Origin: Narthecium ossifragum
Taxonomy: Eukaryota > Streptophyta > Magnoliopsida > Dioscoreales > Nartheciaceae
DNA length: 64,000 nucleotides
Direction: 5' to 3'
Assembly (NCBI GenBank): GCA_963920575.1
Contig: OY986964.1
Span: 35,633,527 to 35,697,526, forward strand
This document shows, one piece after another, positions 44,849 to 56,600 of this stretch. The position numbers were made by a program, and so were the translations under genes. The notes under the pieces were generated by a model. The model had not been told where the DNA came from, did not search any database, and worked only from the letters and a program-made list of their open reading frames with translations. The stretch's first letter is position 1. Every line of letters starts with the position of its first letter.

Positions 44849-47800
44849 TCAGAAGTATGGGCTGTAGCTCATCGGTCTTCTGAAGCCAGGAAATTTTCTG
44901 CAAAGTCTTATAAAATATTTGTCAATGGCAATTGAAATGATACAGAAGAAAGATCACTTACAAGACGTTTTAGGTGCAAGGCCGGGTTTGAAATGATTGC
45001 TCGTATAAGAAGATCGTAAGCAGTTGACTCACCCGTAACCATAAGGGGAATAGAAATATGGCCTCCTTAAAGGATATCCCATGTATGGCCTGAAGTGCCT
45101 TGGCCCATACTGCTTCATTCCAGGGACGTTGGTTCGCTTGGCAGATACCTGCAAAATAGCATGCGCGTTTTCACTGAAGAAAAGACATGTCCCTCTCTCT
45201 GGCAAGAAAAATGGGGGGAAAAAAGAAGAAGATGGAAAAGTACTTCAAATTTTCCAACTTAAAGACAGTTAAAAAGGAAGATGTGCACACTCTTATCTGA
45301 CGGCCCCATAATTCAGATTCATTCAAAAGTAGAGCCTCTTGGACGGCCTCAATTTCAAGGAACTCCACATAAGCAAAGCCCTTTGGCTGACCAAACTGGT
45401 CTGACAGGATTGTCACCCTGTTCACTGTTCCACATGACTGGAAATGGAGCTGCAATTCCTCAGGGGTGCAAGAATAATCCACCTACAAATTATGTGCAGA
45501 TTATGAACATCAGGAGCCAAAGAACATTTGCCAATACAGCCAGTGACATTACATAATTTAACCTCCTAATCCTGACGAGAGCTTTATAATAAAGAAATCA
45601 ACTAAAGGATCAATGAAATATGCAAATCTAGCATCAGTATCAAGTTGAGATCATAAGCTCCCAAATAAATCCTCCACAGGCAAATACACAGTTACAAAGG
45701 CTATGATGGTGACTGTCATGAGAATGACAAAAGTGAATACATAAACGACATGTTGCACCGAATTTTTCAAAACCACGAACTTAAAACTGCAGATATGGAA
45801 GTGACTTCTACTCCGCAAGTGCGTGCTTGACAAACAAAAAGTTTGCAATGGCCTGTCACACTTACATTACCGACATACACAGACCGAGAATCGACTTCCT
45901 CTCTACTTGTCTGAATTGTGGCTGCACTGGCAGGATCTGCATATAAAACAAAGAAGAGGTCGAGTGCCTCATGCAAACAGAGAAATGATGCAATCCAACT
46001 CCCTTAGTGACATATAGTTTAATTAGAGTGTTAAAAAATTCAAACCAAAGCATATACATGTAACACGAGTCCCCACGAAAAGGTAGAAATGCCTAACAAC
46101 CTAATCAAAACGCTACAACCAATATGCTTGTAATGAACAGAAGGGATTGTAGCAGCTAAAATATTAGTCAAAAGCAGCCGGTCAGCATTTGTAGAGGGCA
46201 TAGTATTTCTGTTCCAAGGCCTGTCTTGAGAAGTCCCTGATAAAAAACCGAAAGCTTCTAGAATCCACAATTGGAAAGAGAAAAAGGGGAACCGAGAGAA
46301 TTCGCATACCACCTGAAGCACAATTTGCACCCAAAATGGCACATTATATCCAAAAAGTCGAGGAATCTTTCACATGCGCTACATGCCAACATCTGAGAAT
46401 ATCAAAATATAGCCAACTCACATTGAAAGAATATCATCTTTCTGCTCTCTCATTCTGATTGACATTACCAAATTGGAATGAATTATTTCATCATAGTTCA
46501 AACATGTACAGTATCATGAGTATGATGAGTATTTCTTATCCATTAAAATAGCTCCACTGTAAAATATATGATGCCGTGTGTTAAAAATTACATTTCTTAA
46601 CTCGAGTTTACAGTCGCAAACATGTGTCCAAAGAACATACTTTGTTTAATCACCTTAATTGACAAAGATGTCACAAGCACTACGAAAAAATATAAACTTA
46701 GGAGGTCAATAGTTAAGGGTCGAATAACAGTGAGTTGTCAATAACAGTAAAACGAAAAGCCTTTGCATCTTCAAAATCCTTTAAAAGGTCTCTACGTCAA
46801 TATGTGCCAACCAAATTTACTACTGCCTTGGGATTAAGGAATAAAGCCGTGTTCATGATGGACTACAATCATTTTCTTGAGTGGTCAAATGGCTAGATTA
46901 AACAAACAGGGAAGATCTTGCAATAGAAGTAAATCTTCTAGAGCAGCTATGCGTCTAACATTTGACTTCATCAAACAAAAGTTCCAACCAAACTATCTAC
47001 AAACTCTGGTTCAATGTCGGCAGATCTGTTAAAAGATATTTATTTACTCGCACAAGACCAGTAAGGCAGTAAGGGCTAACATTTAAGTCCCAAAAATGCT
47101 CATACTTCAGTACCCTGAATTCCTGGAAACTGTAGGCCAAATTCTAGAAGCAGAGAGCAGAGCATGAAAGCCGGGAATAGAATCAAATCTTTTCTTCACA
47201 GTTTAGCGTGGACAATTCGCTCATCAGTTACATCAAACAAAGCAAGCCGACAAACTCTTCGAGCTAAGCATGAGTATTGGTAAGTCAATATCAGTAGCTT
47301 AAAATGATCAAAATTTTCATTTCCTTCAAATCCCAACAATCCAGTTATTAAACCGATGCTTAGCAAATGGTGTACCACTGATTTAAAAAAAATGCAAATG
47401 GCATAGCACATTCAAAAAATTAGAAATGGCATAACAATTATCTGATTTCAAGATTGGCATACTACCCCACACAGCCTACACCTGACAGAGATTTACATTG
47501 CTCTTCCTATTTTTATATAACCCAAATATGCGCCACTTTTACAACTCCATCCAAACTAAATACCCTGATAGGACTTAGTGCAGCGTCCAACATACCTTCA
47601 TGCTCTTTAACAACCTCGACGTGACAACAAAGCCATACCAGTTATACTAAGAGGTAAAGTAAAATCACAGACGAACTGAACAGGAAAAATGATATCCAAT
47701 ATGCAGATACTTCCATTCGAGATAAATCATGGCGATGTATCAATTCTGTCTAGTGCATATGAAGAAACAATCAAATGAAATTAAAAGCCACAACTCTTAG

Positions 47801-48605
47801 ACAATAATATACAACGAACTGCAACGACCTTGTTGACTATATCCTTTATTCCAAAGCTGATATGGGCTCGTGGGTAGTCATCCTGGTTCAACTTTGGAAA
47901 CATGAAGGCAAGTTATTGAAGGACCAACTATTCCATCTACCACAAGTCGGATCACTTACGGAATCATCATCAGCTAGGATCAAAATTAAAGAACGAAATC
48001 TTTTAAGAAATTAATAATCGACAACCAGAAACTTACGTTTTAAGTAAATCACGGCAATGTACCAATTATGCTTAAAACATATGAAGAGATTGATTCAAAT
48101 GAAATAATGAAAAGAGAAAAGACTTGGCAAGAAAACCTAAATCCAAGAACCCGTGGCTCAAAGTGGGCATCTGATTCAGCCATTAAAAGCAACAAAACAT
48201 TTGGACAAGCGAATTAGCGTATCAAATGCGACTCCACAACCAAAAAACAAACAGGGTAAAAGGCAGGAAAGGGAGGATCGGACCTTGGAAAACTCCCATT
48301 TCCATCTCGACCTTGGCCTGAAGCTCCCGAAGCGCCGCTGCATCCTCCTCCATCTCCCTCAGTCTCTTCCTCATCCCGTCCAACTCCTGCAGATGTTCAT
48401 TAACCATCCTCTACGGATAGGGTTAGCATTACAGCTCAAATTACGCCTGGGGCTAAAAGAGAGGCGTGACCTTGTTGACGACGCCATCGGGGTCGGGGCG
48501 ATCCACCTCGACGTCCGGAGCGTTGCTAGGATCAAGATCGTGGTCCATCTCTGCGACCTCTTCGGGGATCTCTCCCCCGTACACCTCGTGCTCCTCTTCC
48601 GCCAT
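44849..48605 (-). CDS. PABN: Nuclear poly(A)-binding protein (PABPN1-type), six exons
   Basis: Binds growing poly(A) tails in the nucleus and controls their length. Exons on minus are 48605-48471, 48410-48284, 45936-45866, 45482-45291, 45148-45033 and 44897-44849. All have GT/AG borders and join in frame (229 aa). The N-terminus is acidic ([16 protein letters not shown]). A coiled-coil helix follows at about residues 45-82 ([20 protein letters not shown]). One RRM then has RNP2 VYVGNV and RNP1 KGFAYVEF. The C-terminus carries the family hallmark [12 protein letters not shown] and ends Tyr/Arg/Pro-rich ([11 protein letters not shown]). This order and length fit plant PABN proteins. Intron 2 is 2,347 bp and holds only short frames. 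No defect is seen. Confidence 0.95.
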
Positions 48606-49144
48606 CTCTCCTTCTCCCTCTACCTATCCGAGCTCCCCCTACTCGAGAACCGGCAGTCACTCGCGTCTCTCGAGTGCCCATTTATAGCGTTCTTGGGCTC
48701 GGAGTGGGAGCGAACTTGATTACCGAAGGAGGAGAGGAACTAACGTCGTCCCGCATACGTGGCTAAAGCGGAAGCTCGTGATCGATAAAAAACCGAACCA
48801 TTTGGGGTTATATAATTGGACCATCCTAGCCGTTACTTCCAAAAGATCAAAAAGTGAGACAAGAAAGCCCATCACAACCAACAGTAAATCTCAACCATCA
48901 GATCTTTAATCAACGGTTGGCATCAATTACTTTCCGTCTTTTATTCAAGGCATGGAATAGCAGCATTTTAGGCTTCACAAGTAGTAGAACGAAAGCTTTA
49001 AACAAGGAACACATTTTCACCTCATATTATGTTCCAATTAATATTTATGTTCGAAAAAGGCACTTCAATATTGCTTCAAGAACGAAGAACTTTATTCTTT
49101 GTCGATAATTTTTCTTTCACCATTCTTGGAGCAAGGCATTTCCT
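48606..49144. other. PABN 5' flank and spacer
   Basis: Holds the PABN promoter and leader on minus and the 3' flank of the SHMT pseudogene. No clear TATA box. No other gene. Confidence 0.5.
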
Positions 49145-51016
49145 CTACACTCCAGGCATAGGAAATTGGTTTGTTAGAGCTTCAACCCTGCTCTTCAGTT
49201 GAAGCATGGAATCCTTGAGAGAAAACTCTGGAGATTCTAAGAAGTCCGTGAAGTCTTTGAGCTTTGTTCCTTTCACATTGGCATTGGCTTTGAGTGCAAT
49301 CTGAACACCTTCATGAATGAGGTCTGCAACTTGTCTGAAATGCTTTTCTTTGAGGCCTCTGGTAGTCATGGCCGGTGTACCGATGCGAATGCCCCCGGGG
49401 ATTAATGCACTTCTATCACCTGTGCAACATAATTTTCAGAATAAAGGATCTATGCATACAAGGCTGGACATGGAACACTAGTATCCGTAAGGACATCCCA
49501 AAAAGGCATGAATTTGTTTCCACCCGGCACTGAGTTCTTGTTGAGTGTGATTGAACATAAATAGGTCCAGAATTTTCTCAACCCGAGCACCATCGATACC
49601 CTATCATCAGCACAATATGAAAGCATGAAATCAGTAGCTACAATGAGTTGAATCACACGAGCGATGAAGGGGGGATTGCAATTTGATGACTCACAAGATC
49701 GATAGAGATTAGCAAATAGTGAAAAATTCAATGCGAATAGCGCATATGTTAAAGAGTAACACGCATACATTTTAATTTGAAGTTGACATGATCAAGCAAT
49801 CAACTTGAGTAATGTAAATGAATAATTAGAAGGTGCCTTTGTAGAACAAGTTAGATTTTGCAACCAAAGCAAAATGTGTCTAGATCAGCCACATATGATG
49901 GGCACTTCTAATTGTTTTTCTCACACACAGGTCATAAAACTAAACGAATCAAGTTGACATCAGATGCAAGTGAATACCGATCATAAAAAGCTAAAAAGTA
50001 GATCTAACCTGTGGTCTCAAATCCACTAAAAAGCTAAAACAAGATGGTTATCAGTTCCACCAGAAACTACCTTGTAATTCAGTTCAATCACAGCAAGTGC
50101 AGCTATTGTATGATTGTGAGGACCACCCTGCAGATAAAACGTTTCTGGCATGAAAACTTTTGATAATTTGTGTGAACATATTGATACAGGGAGGTAGTTT
50201 TCCATAACTTGCTAGGGACTTAAACAGAAAAGCTGAAGAAAATTCTCAAACCTGCAACCCTGGAAATATAGCATTATTTATAGCAGCCTCTAAGTCAACA
50301 CCGAGAACTAGATCCTTCTTGTAAAAGATCATGCCACCTCGAGGACCTCGCAAGGACTGATCCATGACAAGAAAATATTCAGAGAAATCTTTTTGGAGAA
50401 AGGCATTAACACTTGGCAAGGAAAAAAGCCATAGATCGCACGGAAATCTATAGGGTAGCTTAATTAAGTCATACCTTGTGAGTAGTTGTAGTGACCACAT
50501 CACAATATTCGAAGGGACTAGCAAGAACTGAAGCAGCAACAAGTCCACTAATGTGAGCCATGTCCATCATGAGGAATCAATTAGGGAATCGTCTTTGAAA
50601 CTACCTGAACAGCCTATCAACACAATTCTCAACCACAGCCATGATAAATTTGGTACCAAATCTTCACAAGGAATGAGCTACCTCCATTCTAATCATCTGA
50701 CATAGAACAACGTAGTTTGTAACAAATCTACGAAGTAGTGGAAAGGGGTCTTAAAACTTATATGTGAAACACAATAGAGAACTGCTCTAGCTGTACACTA
50801 ACCTTCAATCTCTGAGATGGGCAATGAAACAGATGACGGCGGCCTTCCAGCCACCAGGCTCCCTTCGACATAAGTGGCCCTGCAAGGCCTAAAGCTTCTC
50901 AACCGGATATAGTTACGCAATTCACGTCCGACGATGACCCCAGGACGTAATCCGGGACCTTTGCTCCAAGCATTCTGTTGAACAAAGCCCATCACTGCTC
51001 CACTATAAACAGCCAT
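49145..51016 (-). pseudogene. Serine hydroxymethyltransferase pseudogene
   Basis: SHMT interconverts serine and glycine using PLP and folate. Recognisable minus-strand pieces are the N-terminal leader (51016-50798, ending SSVSLPISEIEG, like plastid forms), the PLP-lysine exon (50566-50475, [13 protein letters not shown] to VTTTTHK), the next exon (50350-50246, SLRGPRGGMIF, INNAIFPGLQ), then GGPHNHTIAALAV joined to VSGGTDNHLVL (about 50129-50010), GIDGARVEKILDL (about 49600-49560) and the terminal exon (49419-49145, from [20 protein letters not shown]). Missing are the large catalytic segment between the leader and the PLP exon (SLELIASENF, the YYGG region) and a segment after the HNHTI block. 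There are frameshifts near 50015 and 49555. Intron-like gaps show it was a genomic, not a processed, copy. Confidence 0.88.
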
Positions 51017-52266
51017 GTCCCTTCTAGTCTCTCACAACCCTCTAACTTCCTACATTCACAAGGGCACTCTTAGTGCAAAAAAACAACGTTGGTAGGAAGC
51101 ATATGCTTAGAAGCATCAAAGCTAAGACAAAAAGTTGATCATTCCTGCGAAATCCATTCGCATTAGTTTGGATCATCTAAAAGACAAAGTTTATGGCGCA
51201 TGGTAAACGTGAACCTCTCTATGGGAGAGACAACCGGATTTCTCAAAGGGAGAAACCAAAAACCCTAATTTTCATTCATCATCAAAACTGTCCCTTATAA
51301 ACCCTAATTCCTTCTTTTATATGTTAAGGAGAGATCAACCCAACTCATACATGGACTCTGATATGAATTAACCTAATCCAAGTAACTAAACCCGGAATTT
51401 AAATAAGAGAAAACCGACTAGAAATAGGAAATTTGCTAAAAATGGAAAGACCGAACAAACTGCCTAAAAATGAAAGTTTTTCACTAAAACGAGATTTTAA
51501 GCCAAAGGAAAAGGAATATAGAGATTCGGAGGTCAAGGTCATGGAGAGATCTTCGATCTCCGATTAATCATGACGAGCTCGTCGAACCGGTCGTTTCGAC
51601 TGGTCGCACGGCCCGATAGGACGTCGGGGTCGAAAGTTATGCCCATCATACGATCAGGGTCGTACGGAGATTTGAATCGGACGGATGGAGTCTGAATACG
51701 TCCGGATCGCCTAGGGAGCTGCTCCGGATCGGATCGGACAGGTCTGGCCTTGGTCCTGCATCATCCTCCTCTGGTTGGAATAGTGGTAACCTCCTTATCC
51801 CTAATTTGGTGTTTGGGTAAAAAATGAGGGTAAAAGTAGGGTTAATCCTTAACCCCCTTCTTACCCCCGAACCAAACGAAGGCTGATAGTGCAAACACCA
51901 GCGTTAAATATGGTAATTATGATAGGGCGTTAAATATGGTAATTAGATCCGTTGAGTGCACATGGGCTTTTAAACGTTGGAACCGATTCGACCCACTTAA
52001 ATTGGGCCTGACAATAAGTCTGGGCTTCATAACGGGCCCCACTCCTTTACACCCACCAACGCGGCTAGGCTACGCTACGCGCCTATCCCGCGTACACCGT
52101 GCGGCCCCGCCTCTTATATAAGGTTGATGCTGATCGCCGACGTGATCCATCTCCGCAAGAACTAGGATCGCATCAAGAACGAAGAGACCAGCAATCCCAT
52201 CCAACTGCAGACTTCGGCGAGCATTGGCCATCATCTTCCACCGTACCGAAGCAATCACCGGCGTCC
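51017..52266. other. Upstream region of the JmjC gene
   Basis: Mostly repeat-like intergenic sequence. A GCGTTAAATATGGTAATTA word is directly duplicated at about 51901 and 51927. The last 200 bases are the probable leader of the JmjC gene, with a TCTTATATAAGG TATA-like word at 52112. No other gene. Confidence 0.5.
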
Positions 52267-53625
52267 ATGGAGGTGCAGGAGCAGTTGCAACGGGATCGGC
52301 GGCCGGCGGCCCTCGGCAACCTCCGCGTGCTCCCAGACGAACTCCTCTGCGCCATCCTCGACCTCCTCGACCCCCGCGACCTCGCCCGTCTTGCTTGCGT
52401 CAGTAGGTTGGACCCTCCTGGCCATTTCTTTAATTTCGCATTTGTAGATTCGGAAACCGTTAGTTGTTACGGAAGAAAGACAAGAAGAACGGATTAATCC
52501 GTTCTCTTTATTGCTTTCATGTGATTGAATCTTATCTGGTCGTTTTTGGCGATGCCCATCTTTACAATTCCCCGGCGACTTGAAGAATGTTAGATTATAT
52601 TTCAAGAATACAAGCGCACCCTACTCATAGGTTGTTTTTGTTGGTAAAAAGCTGATAGAATGAGTTCTTGAAAATTGAAAGCGAAGAAATCCAACATAGC
52701 CTTCTTTATTAAAGGGATGCAACATGAATCTTATTAGTACTTGAAAGAAGGATTTTTTTTCCCTTCCATGTTTCCTCTTCTTTCTGTCCTTTTCATCTGC
52801 GAGCAGGAATCGGAGATTATTTTTGCAGTCTTTCACGGAAAAAAGGCAAGAAGGCCAGTTAATTTGTTCTATTGTTGCTTTCATATGATAAAGTCTGTTG
52901 GTTTTCAGCTTATATGGTCGTTTTCGGCAAATGCCCTCTTTACAAGTCACTCGAAAACTTAAAAGCTGTTAGTTTCAATTTCAAGAAGACAAGCGAACCC
53001 TTATCATTGGTTGATTTTGTCGGTAAGAAGCTGATAGAATGACTTCTTGAGAAATCAAAGTGAAGAAATCCAACACACTATTGTCTTCTTTATTAAAGGG
53101 ATGGACATTAATCTTAAGTACTTGAAAGAAAGATTTTTATTTTGTTCCATGTTTTCCTCTTCTTTCGATCTTTTTCGCTGCAAGAGGAATCTGAGACATT
53201 TTGTGTTATGATGAAGAAAATTTTTAGAAGGGGAAATACCAAATAAGTTTTTGCTTCGTATCAGTATCAACGGTTATAGGTTACAACAGCTACATGAATA
53301 GCTTGATTCAGAGAGTATGGAATAACTAAATTGATGAGAATCTGAGCACAAGAGTCTGAGAATGTGGCACATCTAAAGTAGACAATATTTGGATCCTTAT
53401 CTTGAACATGGTTATAGCATGATCCGTCACACTGTCTGTATCTGATTTAGCTTTGGAAATTTGTCATCATTAATGATATAACTTGATACAGCTGTACTAA
53501 GTGAATCTGTCATATGAACATGAATTTGCAGTTGTCAGCAAGAGGTTCTCTTTCTCTTGCTTTAATACTTCATACAAACTGACATACATGTATGAATCAA
53601 TGTGCATAAAATACCTGCAGATTGC

Positions 53626-53685
<60 letters not shown>

Positions 53686-56600
53686 TATTCGAATATGCAT
53701 ATAGGTGGGATTGTGGGAATAGCTTTTACTATTTTCCATCCTGATTTTCTGACTCCTTTTGTGTGTCGATTAAAATGTCATGTTGTTTTTAACTTGTTCC
53801 AGTGTCATGTACATACTATGCAATGAAGAACCAGTGTGGATGAACCTTTGTCTTAAAGTTGGGGGTCTTCTTGAGTTCAGAGGCTCCTGGAAGAAGACCA
53901 CATTGTATCGGTACGAAAAGATGAATCCTCTTCCACGAATAAGTATTCACTTGTTTGTTGCCATTTGAAATTAGAATGGCCGTTTTCCTATATTTTTAAA
54001 TACTCCTTTCCTGGTTATACATTGGAGTGCTAATTTTCCAGACAAAATCTATGTGCTGGCGAAGAAGAAGAATGTCGAAGGTTGCTGCAGTTTGATGGTC
54101 TGAAACTGATTCACTTCTGCTTTTTTGTTCTTCTAGACTCCTTTTTGTCAGTCATAACGATTTCATTCTTTTTTGCACAGGATTCAACTCCCTATATCTT
54201 TACAGAAGATGGTACAGGTGTTTTACCTCATTGCATACATTCTCTTTGGATAATGGAGATTTAGAAAGGAAGAAAGATCTTACATTGGAGGTGTTCCTTT
54301 CTGCTTATGATGGCAAAAAACCGGTAGAGCACTTATGAGTCATTGGAACATTATAATATATGTGAATCATTTATATGCATGAGGTTCAATCCTCTCTAAA
54401 GTGGATTTTCCTTCCAATCATGTGTTTTGTGAATTGGTTTCTAATTTGCTGTTATGCACACTTCCTTGTCAAGTTTGAATGACGTCATTTCTAGTTTCTT
54501 GGAGCACTTGGTTTACACTTAGTAGCGCATCACTTATTTTCTAGGTTTTGCTGACTGAATTGGCTGAAAATTGGTCTGCAAGAACAACTTGGACTGTTGA
54601 CCAACTAGAGCAGAATTATGGAGATGTTGAATTCAGGATATCTCAACGGAGTTCTAAGAATATCACTATGAAGCTAAAGGATTACCTCTCATACATGAAA
54701 GTTCAGCATGATGAAGATCCCCTTTACATTTTTGATGACAAGGTGTTTTTATCCTTCTAAAGATATCATGTAAGCTAAAAGCTTTCTGCATTGCTAGAAA
54801 TTGTAACTATAATAATGTCACAGTTTGCCGAAGCTGCACCGAAACTGTTGGAAGATTATAGGGTACCTCATCTGTTTCAAGAAGACTATTTTGACATCTT
54901 GGATCATGACCAGAAACCTCCTTTTAGATGGCTAATTATTGGGCCCGAGAGGTCTGGTGCATCTTGGCACGTCGATCCAGCCCTTACAAGTGCTTGGAAC
55001 ACTCTTCTTTCTGGGAGGAAAAGGTAACTTTGCTCATTGAGTTTGAATTTGTTTATACACAGATTTTTTGCTGCTTCTTTCTAATTGGTGCAGGTTTGAG
55101 GACTAGTTATAAAGTAATAAGCATATATATGATTTCTAGTTAATGATGAAATACTGAATTTACTTATCTAAGATTTGATTTAGTTAGGTTTTCTGAGCCG
55201 CCATGGTCCATTTTTCCGGTTCTCTAATTTTTCGACACTTATAGGAGTTTGCACATCTATGAAAAACAATGTTACATAATACTATAGGAAATATTCATAT
55301 ATCTTATCCAATTAAGCAGGGCTTCTCTCATAAGTTGAAAGCATCCATGGAGATAATTATCGCTGCTTCTTTTTTCTATTTACTTTTGTTCATTTTCTGT
55401 CGAGAAGCTTTATATGATATACTGATAGGCATGGGAACTAATATGTAACCCATGTGGTGGTATTTTTAAGGGTTATTGTCTAAATATTTCTATATCCTCT
55501 TGCATAACTAAGTGCCAATGTACTTGTATGCTTCTTCTTTGTAGGTGGGCCTTATACCCTCCAGGTAGAGTACCTGGAGGTGTTACTGTTCATGTAAATG
55601 AAGAGGATGGTGATGTTAATATTGAGGGTCCATCATCCTTGCAGGTACTTGAACTTGTAATTCTTTGAGAGACGGACCGATGGTCTGTCTATTGCTAATG
55701 CTGAATTCTTTTTAAATTCGGTTATTTGCAGTGGTGGCTTGATGTTTATCCTCACCTGGCTGACCATGACAAGCCATTAGAGTGCACGCAACTTCCAGGG
55801 GAGACAATTTTTGTACCAAGTGGGTGGTGGCATTGCATTCTAAATCTGGAAACAACAATTGCTGTCACTCAAAACTTTGTGAACCGCACCAACTTCGAAT
55901 TTGTGTGTCTTGATATGACTCCTGGTCATCATCATAAAGGGGTTTCTCGTGCTGGATTGCTAGCTACCCATGATAAGCATTTCGGACATGGTAAAAAGAA
56001 TGAGGTCAAGGAGTCAAATTGCTTGAATTACTCCAACATGACTCGGAAAGAAAAGAGGCTTAAAGTTTCTGAACCTGTTGAAAATTCATGCGGACATATG
56101 GAAAATGGGAATGCCATTAAGAAGCTCTCTGTGTTTGATGAAGTATCACTGAGTCAAGATTTTTCTTACGACATAGAATTCTTAGCTAGTTTTTTAGATG
56201 ATGATAGAGATCACTACAGTTCTATTTGGAGTCCAAGCAACTGCATTGGACCAAGAGAATTAAGACTGTGGTTGCACAAGCTTTGGGTTGTAAAACCTGA
56301 AATGAGACAATCAATATGGAAGGTAAGTGTTATCATAGCTTCTGTCGTTGTCTATGCAAGCAGATCTTTATTCATGTACAACACCATCTCAAAGATTGGT
56401 TAAATGCGTCATTTTAATTGCTCTGGCCATTTGTATGTGTTTCAGTTAGTTTATCTCATTGTGTTCATCACTTATTCCTTGCAGGGTGCATGTCTAGCTC
56501 TGAACGCTAATAAATTGTTAGCTTCTGTTATGCAAATTTGTGCTTTCCATGATCTGCCCTATCCCTTGGATGATGAGAAGCTTCCTGTTGGCACAGGTAG

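Noticed and set aside
54120..54140. Alternative acceptor TTCTTCTAG before the GATTCAACTCC exon of the JmjC gene
   Set aside because: Using the later TTTTGCACAG at 54180 gives the family sequence FDGFNSLYLYRRW in frame; the earlier site breaks it.
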